Shown piece by piece: positions 51,033-61,240 of a DNA stretch of 64,000 nt. Source of the DNA: Apostichopus japonicus. Lineage: Eukaryota; Echinodermata; Holothuroidea; Aspidochirotida; Stichopodidae. Under the pieces are notes generated by a model. That model ran no database searches. It saw nothing but the letters and a program-made list of their open reading frames with translations, and had not been told where the DNA came from. The first letter of the stretch is position 1, and each line of letters opens with the position of its first letter. The translations under genes and the position numbers were made by a program. The DNA is taken from positions 21,855,265 through 21,919,264 of the forward strand of contig NC_092573.1 of assembly GCF_037975245.1 (NCBI RefSeq), written 5' to 3'.

Positions 51033-51310
51033 TTTAAGAAGATTTATATTTATATAGCACTTTATGTAACAGAATCACTCAAAGCACTTTACATGGAACT
51101 ATATAGTAAAATCATAAGAAGTACAAAATCAGATGTACACACAGAGTAATAATTTAAGGAATAAACTTAGTCAAAGCAAAACAAGAAAATCAATCAATAA
51201 AAAAAGTAAGCACGGCTAAGACAAATGAAAATGCGATCTATCATTAAAGCAGCCGCCTACATAATGAAAAGATGAGTTTAAGTTGGGAATTCGAACCTTC
51301 AAAAGGTGGT
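51033..51310 (-). mobile_element. Retroelement 3'-tail relic
   Basis: On the minus strand it ends AAAGTGCTTTGAGTGATTC, then AAAGTGCTATATAAATA, the conserved tail shared by many L2/CR1-like LINEs and their SINEs. Upstream, a LKLIFSL-like decayed coding end may be present. Only a fragment remains. Confidence 0.5.
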
Positions 51311-52080
51311 GGCTAAAAGATGTGACATATTTGAAGTAAATTGTCCCTGCATGGGAACTGAACTTCAAGCAGAGGTGAATACAGTTAGGGTGCACACCCA
51401 GCTACGGGATGCGCAAGAAAAATCTGAAAAGTGTACGTCGGTCACGTGGGTGCACATCGTCGCTATGGAGATATTTATATTGTCACATACACGGTAAATC
51501 TGCCCCTGGATACAGGCTCCCTCCTAGACTGTCATCTGCAGCCGACTAGTAAAATACCACCGCTAATTATGTTTGTGGAATTTGATGTTAATCTAAATGA
51601 GATGAGATACCATTTAGGAGTGATATCTATCAGGAAATGATTTGTTGACTGGATTACATCATGGTGTTCTACTGATCCCATATTTTATGCAGCCTGCCGA
51701 CCTATTGGATTTTTACTCTCTACGGATGGAAAAAAACTTGATCAGTGTCTTGTACATCCTCACATGGGAGTTAATAAATTGCTTAAGTGCATCGTGTTAC
51801 CCTAGATCTGAAGTGTGCTCGCTCTCTGTCCTAATTGTGCAACTTAGATATATAAATATGGATTGAATGTTTATATATATATTGTATTTAGTTGAATAAC
51901 TTGATTTTGGGGAAAGGATCTGTGGACAGAAAATTTTCTTTATCTCTTAAAATCAAACAGTTAATAACTTTACTTCTAATTAAGGATCTGTGAAAAGGTC
52001 ACAAACAGTTTGATAACAACATTCAAATTCTCATTCTAAACCCCCCCCCCCCTAATTGGAATGGTTGAACCCTAGTCAGC

Positions 52081-52275
52081 TTGTCATTTCCGGGATTTTT
52101 GTTCCACAAATCATTCAGGTGTTGTTGGTGTCTTTCATGGCACATTGCTGAGGAAAAAGAGCGGCTGATAAATGTAAACGCAAATAATTTAGTACGAAGA
52201 AGGAAGAGAGATGACAGCCTAAACTTTGAAGAATTTCTAGAACATCCATCAAAGCTGTTAAATTCTGGTTGTTAA
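52081..52275 (+). CDS. Unassigned 64-codon frame with charged C-terminus
   Basis: Intronic plus-strand frame ending in a hydrophilic segment (AEEKERLINVNANNLVRRRKRD, then NFEEFLEHPSKLL) that looks protein-like, with a TAA at 52275. AATCATTCAG at about 52105-52114 could act as an acceptor. The family is not recognised. It might be an alternative terminal exon, a retroposed fragment or chance. No myosin IX homology is apparent. Confidence 0.15.
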   Translation: MSFPGFLFHKSFRCCWCLSWHIAEEKERLINVNANNLVRRRKRDDSLNFEEFLEHPSKLLNSGC

Positions 52276-52870
52276 AATACTAATTAATGGTGACTATCTA
52301 ATCCCTTCCTTTGTTTGTACAGTATGTTGAATATTGTACCTCCAGGGCATTAATTTCCGAGCAGTTGATAAATACTGGCAAAGTAATTGAATATGTACAA
52401 GGATATAATTTGGACAGGTTTATGATATCATAGAAGTAAAGTAAGTGTGTCAAGTTAAAGGGCCTGACACAATTATCCAGTTGTTATGGAATATTTTCTC
52501 ACTTGACCCCGGCGGTGTAAAGTTTCAGCCATTTATTTCCTTCAGGGTACATCCTAGGGCTTGCTTACAGTGTTTAACACAAAGATGTGCATTCAAATCG
52601 TTCAGACTACAGTATTGTTGTAATGTAATGCATGGCTTACTTAACCGTTTGCTTTTAAGATATGTTAAATATAATTTTTATTGAAAAGTTATAAATATCT
52701 ATGCTGTGCATACTGTATAAAATTGATAATCTTTACCAAAATTAGCCCTGAATTGGAATGTTCCCAAAATATTATAATTTATGGTCGACGTTATTTGCAT
52801 ATAAATCTCCTCATGAATATACACAACTATTAGGATACTTACGTCAGACTGCATTCTTTGAGCAACGATT

Positions 52871-53200
52871 TCAATGAATGTTGCCTATAGATGCGATCAT
52901 GCACACCAAGTGGTTTGTTCTTATCAAAAGTTGTTTCAACATTTTCTCACCAAGTGTTTCTTCAAAAGAACTTTGTTTTAAACAAAAATATTCTACTTGC
53001 TCATTTAAACCATTGTCCAGATGGGAATTGTTATGTGCAATGATACAACCAGTTCTATATCTGAAGGGTCCATATTGCGTTGACCTTTTCAGTATTTTTT
53101 TTTGCATTCCATTGTCAGTTACATTCATGTCCATATCAGCAACTTGCGATTCATGAGGGGATATTACCGTGATAGACTTTTTACTCGGCAAACTCAACAT
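52871..53200 (-). CDS. Hypothetical 109-residue protein, possible second nested antisense gene
   Basis: Complete minus-strand frame: ATG at 53200 with an in-frame TAA four codons upstream, and the stop at 52871. The product is hydrophilic and unrecognised, with KKILKRSTQYGPFRYRTG and EETLGEKMLKQLL stretches and no signal peptide. A promoter-like cluster lies 83-127 bp upstream on the same strand. The plus strand of the same DNA also carries a 92-codon frame, so one of the two must be fortuitous; the promoter context favours minus. Confidence 0.28.
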   Translation of the reverse strand: MLSLPSKKSITVISPHESQVADMDMNVTDNGMQKKILKRSTQYGPFRYRTGCIIAHNNSHLDNGLNEQVEYFCLKQSSFEETLGEKMLKQLLIRTNHLVCMIASIGNIH

Positions 53201-53282
53201 AACAAGTAATTAGCCTTTTCGTAACAATTGACAACTTTGTTTGCCCTAACAATTATGCGAGCACACCACACCTTTCTTATTC

Positions 53283-53327
53283 ATATATAAAATCAACCAA
53301 TCAAATCATCTCTATTACGTGACGTCA
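53283..53327 (-). promoter_or_regulatory. Putative minus-strand promoter: CRE, CCAAT box, TATA
   Basis: In minus-strand order: TGACGTCA (53327-53320), ATTGG (an inverted CCAAT box, 53301-53297) and TTTTATATATGA (about 53293-53282). The predicted start near 53255 would leave ~55 nt before the ATG at 53200. Confidence 0.3.
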
Positions 53328-55569
53328 GACATTGTAACAAACTGCCTGTTTCGCTCATTTTATACATACATTGATATACTAGGCTTATCTTAACTGTTTT
53401 CAAAATTTCAATTTAACATGTTGTTCAAATTGACCAATCAGTGTGTGGGTATTTTCTGTCACGTCCGGTTCGTGATTATCGTTGGATAATTAGCCATTTG
53501 CTGACGAAATGTCATCCTATTTGCTAAAATTTGCTAAAGATTCAAGACGTTTTTCGCGAAAATTTATGTTTGGTACATGTTTGGAGTAGCGGCGTAAGGA
53601 TCACAATTAATGGTATGGAGGCGTCACTTTGGGGTGATACTTAAATAAAATATGCTCCTTTAAACGTGTTTGTGTAGTACAGTATATTTAGTATTGCTGG
53701 TCACATACAAACTGTGTTTTAGTTCATATAGTGTGTATAGTGTGCATATATATAGATGTGTGTGTATGTAGTAGGTTTACCTTCTGTACTCTCACTTCCT
53801 GGTTTTCTGTCCTGGATGCAGACTTGATTTGAACCGTCTGTACTATAGATAACAGTACAATATACAAATATAACTCTCCATGACTCATTGATAATTAGTA
53901 TGATGTGACAAATTTATGTAATATGAATACAGTTCATAGTATACATACAGGTCTACAGTGTGCCAATAACACATCAAGTTATAAATATGTCTAGGTAGCT
54001 ACACCTGTTGATGATTGGTCTAACCCATAGGTGGGCAAACTGCGCCCCCACTAGTGATGGCCCTCCATCATATTGTCTATGACTCAAGAGAACTCTCAAA
54101 ACTCTATTAATGTCCCACAGGGAACCTTGGCCTACAGATAGACAACATGAGTTATGTATAGTTTGAGGAGTTTGCTATAGATATTGTAGACTATTTGTGA
54201 TAGAATATTTCAACTTAACAGAGGGACAATATGCAAACTTTTTGATCTGTTATCCTCTTCATGGTATCATGCTGTATGTCTATATCTTTGTCACAGGAGT
54301 AGGTACAGCCAGCAATGTTGCTGTACTTGGATTTGGTAAAAATTAGCATTGTGGTTTGCCAAATTGTTATGTTTTATGCCCACTAGCTCCTACCTGATTT
54401 AAAACTAAACACAACTAGAGACCAGGTCCTCCAGTGACTTTATACATTTTTACCTCACTAAACTAATGAGCAAAAGTTGTCAATTAACCAAGACAAGCAT
54501 AGTCTTGGCCAAGTCGTTGTAATAAATAAATACTCTTTTTCCCCCTGCAACTGTTCATGCCTCAGAGTCCGTTTCTGCCCACCACGAATGTGCTTGCTCG
54601 CGACTATTTTACGTGCCCGAGGATCTGTCCGATACAACCGGGCGTTCTCTGGGCAGTACAGCAAATAGATACGGGAAAATAGCTTTGTGAGAAAGAAAGG
54701 TCCGCTAGGCTGTACATATTTAGGGTCTTAACAAAACAAGACAAGAAAAGAATAAGAAAGAAAAACTAAAAGAATGCATGTTATTATTTACATAAAAGTA
54801 ATGAGCCAGGAAGAAGATAGAGGATGATCTAGAAAAACGTCAATGTCAGCAAACTATTTATTTAAGAATTTTGTTGAACATACTTGAAACTTAGACGTAA
54901 ATATTGGTCAACACTTAAATGAGCTGTTGCATAGTATAACAGAACTATGGTAGGTAAACAAATGTCTGTTTTCACTACGATGTAAATTAAAGTTTGCTTT
55001 TCAGGAGGTTGATGTTTATTAACTACTATATTATACGTCTCTTCCGGACCAAAATGTCTCATGTCCATTTCCTTATAGTAAAACTTGGGCCCCTTTGATA
55101 CATGTGCAGTATATCGCTACATTTGATAGCAGATTACCGGTTGCGACGGGCATAAATGCCTTTGCATAAATTTGCCATTCAGTGGAAAATATGTCGTCAA
55201 TCTCTCTAAGGTACTCGAGTCGATGGCAGATGTAGATCAAAATATACCTGCCCATGCAAAGTTCTGCAGTGGTGCATCTTGCCATTTCAGTTCCTGTCAT
55301 CTGATACGTTCTTGACTCTTCTGAACACATTATATCACCTCGCTGGTAGGGAGGAGTGTTGTGTTTAAGGGGATTTCTGTTCATACAGTGATAAGGCTTA
55401 TAGAACGATAATTTGATGATTCTATATTGAATAACGATACTATATCAGTATAAGTTATCAGAAGTGTTCATATCGAATTTGTCTCTATGTATTGAAAATT
55501 AATTTCAAATTACAGTTGTGATATTAAATGGAGATGAGTGCCAAAGAGAATGCCCGAGTCTGTTTATTT
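53328..55569. other. Intronic sequence with unassigned minus-strand frames
   Basis: Minus-strand frames of 103, 68 and 68 codons (55073-55384, 54862-55068, 54458-54664) lie close together but share no recognisable domain. They may be decayed pieces of one element. Plus-strand content is anonymous. Confidence 0.3.
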
Positions 55570-55577
55570 GCTGATTG
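55570..55577 (+). repeat. Left 8-bp target-site duplication (GCTGATTG)
   Basis: Identical to 56706-56713; the pair brackets the hAT-like element. Confidence 0.88.
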
Positions 55578-56705
55578 CAGGGTTCGCAGGTTTCTTCCGG
55601 GGGGTGGAAAAAACCGTGGAATAAACCGCGGTTTATTCCACTCGGAAGAAATAGGTTTCTTCCAGTTTCTTCCGGACAAAATGGAAGAAACTCATTTTTT
55701 TGGGAAAAACTGTTGATAAAGTTTCATTACAACCTGCAATGACTTCTAACTATGTAATAAATGGACAAGAAGCACTATAGTGTCATCTAGGTAGTCTATA
55801 TCTAGGTTTGGAGCACATGACCTGCTTCCAGCATATACTGTACACAATATATTACTAGGCTACTAGCAGCGGGCAGTTCAGGGAACAACTATGGGCAAGC
55901 TATATTTTGCAGACCAGGATGGTCCTGAATATAGCCCAGTTCTTAGCTAAAAACTAGTTTCTGAGTGGAGGGGCAAGTGTTCCCTGGAAACTAGTGTAGG
56001 CCTACTACAATGCACACTCATTACTAGGATTACATTGACCACTATGACCATATTTTGTGGAGATTGAACTCAAGACATAAGGGTTACAGATTCGACTGGA
56101 AGTTGTAGTGTGAAATGAGGGCTGGCTCTTGGCCAGCTGTGTTTAATTGTGGATGTTTGTTCTTTTTGCTATTGGAATGACAAGTCCTCCTGTTAATTAC
56201 AAGTTGTAATTTAGGGAGTTGCAGAAATTAAACTGTTGCCTAAATCTAACAGATATTGTTTGGCTGTTTTTTTGGTGTTCATTGTATTAAATCCTCAGTT
56301 CATGGGCCAATCCAGGTTAATCATTCATACAGTATGGCCAGTTATGCAATTCTGGTTGATGGGGGGATGGCGAGATGATATGTAGTCCTTCAATATTGTG
56401 ATTTATAAGCAAACATCTTTTGGTGTAGAAAAACAACCCAAAATTATAATCAAAACAAAAATATCATATTTTGATGGTTTCAATGGTATGCATTTCAGTC
56501 AGATGGTGGTAAACTAGTTGTCTCTTTATCATGTATGTGGGCTGTGCTGCTTATAAGCCAATTTTCACAGTTTCTTCCAGTTTCTTCCGGTTTCTTCCAG
56601 TTTCTTCCGGAAGAAACTGGAAGAAACCTGGAAGAAATAGGTTTCTTCCGGTTTATTCCACGTCCCCGGAAGAAATAGGTTTCTTCCAGAAGAAACCGAA
56701 CCCTG
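55578..56705. mobile_element. Non-autonomous hAT DNA transposon (1128 bp)
   Basis: The ends are CAGGGTTCG at 55578-55586 and its exact reverse complement CGAACCCTG at 56697-56705, flanked by a perfect 8-bp duplication GCTGATTG. CAGGG-type termini and 8-bp target duplications are hallmarks of the hAT superfamily (known). Inside each end are clusters of TTTCTTCC/GGAAGAAA and GTGGAATAAACCG words in both orientations (55588-55690 and 56570-56695), likely subterminal transposase-binding repeats. The ~870-bp middle has no transposase frame, so mobilisation would need a transposase supplied in trans. The exact target duplication suggests a fairly recent insertion. Confidence 0.88.
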
Positions 56706-56713
56706 GCTGATTG
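56706..56713 (+). repeat. Right 8-bp target-site duplication (GCTGATTG)
   Basis: Exact copy of 55570-55577. Confidence 0.88.
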
Positions 56714-58959
56714 CAAAGGGTGAATGTAAGATCTCACTCTGTTATATAGGTTTATGATTTAACACTGGTGTATCAAATTTGCTGATCCCAGTTTGTTTTT
56801 TTGCCTAAAATTTTGGAATTCTTAAGATGCCATCTTTCAACTGTACTGCTGCTATTTAACAATAACTTGCAAACTATATGCAGGATAAAAACTGCAATTG
56901 CTAACATCATGTGACAACCACTTGGAAAGGCAATTCATATTGCAAGAAATCCAAACTAAAAATTACCTTCAATCTAATCTTAATCTAGAGCTGCTGTTGT
57001 TATAAAGTTGTGTGGAGATGTGTGCACTATCTTTAGTGAGATTAAAGGCCTCATAACTTTCTGTTTTGGTGAACTGTGATATACTGTATCATGTATCAAT
57101 TTACTTAAGATCTGCCTGAATTTAGTAACAGTATTTGTAAACCCCAGACTAAGTGATACCTCGCTTTAAATTGCTTCGTTTTCTCGCTAACCACTCTCAC
57201 TACTGTACGGCACACGCTTTAATAATTCTCTGCTGTCTAAATATATGTCATCAAAGGAAAAACCCAACGAGATAACTTTGAAGTGTTGTTGGATGATGAT
57301 AGGTGGCAGTAGACAACAAGTGGCAAAGGTTCCAAGGGTGGGGGGGGATAAGGGGGGTCAGTGCTGAAGTTTTCAGATCACTAGATAAATGTTCTGTAGA
57401 GAAAGTGCCATAGTTGTGAGTAGACAGGTAAGCGAGGACAATCATCAGTTATTATCATCTATAGAACTGGGTGAGTCTCATGTGAGGAAGAAGTGCGAAT
57501 CTGTCGTGTAATTTTTCCCTGACATATGCAGATAGCTGTGATTATTATGCAGAACTCATACTTGTGTTGACTACAATATGAACAGTTATAATCTCACTAT
57601 AACTGTTTTTATTTGTCAATAATTTGTGAAGGTCTGTACACATGAATATTAATGAAAATAGCAATTGGACCAACTGCAAATGTCAAAGTGCGTCAATTCC
57701 CTTAATTTTTAAAGATCGCTGAGTTTTCAGGCTAAAAACGAGTCATATACACTAGTACAGGAATCATTTCCACAGTTGTTGCTATGATTTGTATCAGTAG
57801 GACATGACGGAAACAGCTGTAGAAATTATTTTCCCAATTTATTTTTTTTTTCATATTTATGATATCTGTCCCCAATTTTTTACTTTTCATCAGTCATGAT
57901 AAAGGGAGTTGCGTTTGAGACAAGATTGGAATATGCCGCGTTGATGAATGATTCAAAAAAGTTAAAGTTAAACGTTAAAGGTTGCACTGTTTGCTAGACC
58001 GATGATATACACAGGTTTGGGGATTTATCGTCAACTTGTCTATAATATAACGTAGTTTATTACAAATATGTAACACATTTCATTTAGAGTACAGTACTTG
58101 TACATTTGGAAACAGATCTGTCACAGAAGTTAATTGAAAATGTCAGTCAAGGTTGATTTATTGGGATAGATTAATTCAAGAAATTTGAACAAACCATTTG
58201 CTTGCCAATAAAGGGCCTCTCGAATATTGGCATCGTCCTGCAGCATGCACATGCACACGCACACATGCACGCACAAGTACATATACACACACAAACACGC
58301 ACACAGCAATTAAGCATTTTCCCGTTTCTGTTAAAAAATATTTAATGTTAACAAATTTGTGTGTCGTTAAATAGTGATAACAGTGTGGTTTCATAAACTC
58401 TCTGTCAAATGGTTACAGATTGTACAGATGGACAATTTAATCCAATCAAGATAATACTTATATACTGATATCTGATATGTATGTATATCTGATATACTGA
58501 TGTATATATATGTATTGGTATATATGCATATGTATATATTGTTTATATGTATATGTATGTAGGTGAATATATATACATATATATTTATCCCAGTGGAGGC
58601 TGGACATTTTTTCACTGTTCTGGATTTTCCAACTCATTAATATATACTGATATTTATACTGATATGTACATCTATCTATATCTATCTATATATCTATCGA
58701 TCTATATAAATTTATATTATATGAATATCTATCTATATATATCTATATCAGAAAATTTACAAATTGTAATTATATGCATCGTCACTAAAAATTTATTTTC
58801 TGGCAATGTGAAAGGCGCTTTAGAACAGGAACAGTCAGCTTACGAATTGAAATCTCACTTTTGGTCTCTTTCCACTGGCATTTAGTTAAATTGGTTCCTG
58901 CCTCTTGTGTACAATGTTCAAATTATGCAATGACTTTCCTATTCTCTTCCTCTGTTTAG
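56714..58959. other. Distal intron before exon C
   Basis: Contains a reverse-orientation piece of the dispersed repeat (GTAGACAGGTAAGCGAGGAC, 57420-57439), a (CA)n-like tract at 58240-58305 and long ATCTATCT/TATATG microsatellites at 58470-58760. Nothing coding. It ends in a strong polypyrimidine tract and TTTAG at 58955-58959. Confidence 0.5.
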
Positions 58960-59122
58960 AGCGGTGGTTGAGCAGTACCTCTTGGAGAAGTCTAGGATCG
59001 TATCCCAAGCTCAGAACGAGAGAAGCTACCATGTCTTCTATTACTTATTAGCTGGTGCTACTCCTGCAGAGAAAGAGAGTCTATGGCTCGAGAAACCGGA
59101 CAGCTTTCATTATCTTAATCAG
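58960..59122 (+). CDS. MYO9: Myosin IX, coding exon C (motor domain)
   Basis: After the TTCTCTTCCTCTGTTTAG acceptor, one base completes Gly311. The frame then reads AVVEQYLLEKSRIVSQ, NERSYHVFYYLLAG and ATPAEKESLWLEKPDSFHYLNQ, residues 312-365, ending CAG|GTTGGT at phase 0. AVVE-YLLEKSR and NYHVFYYLL are strongly conserved in myosin heads, and the -YLNQ ending before an intron fits myosin IX. The next motor segment (an acidic helix leading to the switch II exon) was not found before 64000, so the gene continues past the window and its RhoGAP half is not visible. Confidence 0.96.
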
Positions 59123-59404
59123 GTTGGTGTTGTTTAGATATCTTCATGTTTTCACCAGCATTGGACGTTTCGTCAAGTTTGTTTATATACAATTTGACCC
59201 AAACATGCAAAACTTTACGGAAGATTGATCAAATTACTGTAAGACACCTACCTGCCTATAATTTGTTTTGAAGTATTAAACATTATCAATTTCAGGCTTG
59301 ATTGATTGATACATTTTGTAATGGGTAATATATGATCTTCGATCCATAAATTGTTTCTATCTACACCCCCACCTCCCCCTACCCCCCCCCCCCAAATGTA
59401 CACT
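59123..59404 (+). other. Start of intron after exon C
   Basis: Begins GTTGGT. It contains a CCACCTCCCC / C12 tract at 59365-59393 and nothing coding. Confidence 0.6.
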
Positions 59405-60078
59405 CTACATACAGCATGGGCAACATGTGAACAGCAGTATGCAGCAGGAATACATCAGGTACATGCTTTATACCTGCTGTATTCCTGCTGCATACTGCTT
59501 CATACTGTTGTATACAGCATGTATACATGCTTTATACCTGCTGTATACTGCTGTAAACCTACTGTGTACTGTTGTTTACCTGCTGCATACTGTTGTATAC
59601 TGCTGCATACTGTTGTATACAGCAGTATACAGCAGTATACAGCATGTATACATGCTGTATACTGCTGTATACAGTTGTAAACCTGCTGCATACTGCTGTA
59701 TACCTGCTGCATACTGCTGTATACAGCAGTATGCAGCAGGTATACATCAGGTACATGCTTTATACCTGCTGTATTCCTGCTGCATACTGCTTCATACTGT
59801 TGTATACAGCATGTATACATGCTTTATACCTGCTGTATACTGCTGTAAACCTACTGTGTACTGTTGTTTACCTGCTGCATACTGCTGTATACCTGCTGCA
59901 TACTGCTGCATACTGTTGTATACAGCATGTATACATGCTGTATACTGCTGTATACAGTTTTAAACCTGCTGCATACTGCCGTATACCTGCTACATACTAC
60001 TGTATACAGCAGTATACAGCAGGTATACAGCAGATACACTGCTGTATACCTGCTGTATACATGCTGTATACAGCAAGT
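59405..60078. repeat. Self-complementary array of TGCTGTATAC / GTATACAGCA units
   Basis: Dozens of 10-14 bp units (CTGCTGTATAC, CTGCTGCATAC, TACCTGCTG) in both orientations, so long segments can pair with neighbours. GTATAC itself is palindromic. A ~150-bp block starting near 59442 is repeated almost exactly 292 bp later (near 59734), showing recent segmental duplication inside the array. Several frames of 85-219 codons cross it on both strands, rich in Cys, Tyr, Thr and Val; they are repeat artefacts. Confidence 0.93.
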
Positions 60079-60987
60079 GTTGATCACAAAAAGCCAAAAC
60101 ATCATCATTTTCTTTCTTTTATCATTTCAAACTTGACAAACTTGACAGAGTTGATTAATCTCCCCTTTTATGAGATATTAGTACAAATAGTCGTGAAAAC
60201 TAACTGTAAGTACCAAAAAAAATGGCTGTAATTCATATTATGTAAGCATCCTGTTTTTGATGATTTACAAAAGTGAAACTTATATAGAGGACTCAAGGCC
60301 CCAGCTGGTTAACTCCAGTACAGATTATTCTGCGGGTGTGGACGGAAAAATGATGAAGATTTACGTGGGTTGTGGGCCAGGTTGACACAAGACATTGATT
60401 GTTTCAATCAACGGGAAGGAAGTAAATTGCTGCAGCTTTTAAAAAATATGAAAGCAATTTTATCTCTCACCCTCAGCAGGTCATAAAACATAACAATTTA
60501 AGTTGCAAATGTCTTAAACAGCTGAAAGACAGAAGTTTCTTTTTGTTAAAAGTGTAAAACGAGAAGTGTAATTACATGATGGAAATGTTGGACATAAAAT
60601 TGACACTTGTTTCTAATGCATATAGGGCATAGCTAGTTAAAAGGAAGAGGAATATGCATATACAGACATAAATCTTTAAACATTGAGGCATCAGGCATGG
60701 GCAAAATGTACAAAGAGCTATGGATGTTTCATGAAACATTATTTGAGTTTAATTAATTTTTGTTGATACTAGAAAGAACTTGGTGACCAACAATGAATAA
60801 CCATTCTTTTACATGTTACATTGATCCATTCGCTATTGTTAGCCACGGCGTATTAGTCACTGCTGTGGTTTTAGCTGCCCACGTTTGGCACTGTATGGAA
60901 ATAAAAAAAAAAAAAATATCAGATTCTGTGTGGAAGGTACCATTCTCCATATAAGCAGTTTCACATAGTTAGCCAAAATTTGCAATG
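60079..60987. other. Intronic sequence
   Basis: No gene or repeat recognised other than poly-A at about 60903-60915. Confidence 0.45.
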
Positions 60988-60989
60988 CA

Positions 60990-61028
<39 letters not shown>

Positions 61029-61043
61029 ATTATTATTATTATT
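60988..61043. repeat. (TA)n followed by (ATT)n microsatellite
   Basis: Alternating TA to about 61024, then ATT trinucleotides to 61043. The trinucleotide part is the tail of the adjacent minus-strand retroelement. Confidence 0.9.
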
Positions 61044-61240
61044 ACAACGGTGCTTATATAGCGCAAAATCCCAGCGTTCAATGCGCTTTAAACAAAACAT
61101 ATATAAAATACAAAAATACAATTGAATACACTTAACCATAGGTTTGTTTGAAATAAAACGTCTGTAACACTGATTTGAAAGTGCTGATAGAGGTAAGGCT
61201 ATGGCTAAAAGCTTATATATACACACGCACATACATATAC
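61023..61240 (-). mobile_element. Retroelement 3'-tail relic with (AAT)n end
   Basis: The minus strand reads AAAGCGCATTGAACGCTGGG, ATTTTGCGCTATATAAGCACCG, TTGTAATAAT(AAT)n. This matches the general tail plan at 6697-6735 and 51033, and codes for the familiar WDFALYKHRC-type ending. Upstream extent is uncertain. It is a 5'-truncated LINE or a SINE sharing the tail. Confidence 0.6.

Noticed and set aside
58547-58885. 112-codon plus-strand frame
   Set aside because: Mostly a translation of TATA/ATCT microsatellites.
59351-60231. Long frames on both strands (up to 219 codons)
   Set aside because: Translations of the TGCTGTATAC array, which lacks stops in several frames; composition almost only Cys, Tyr, Thr, Val, Ala, Leu and His.
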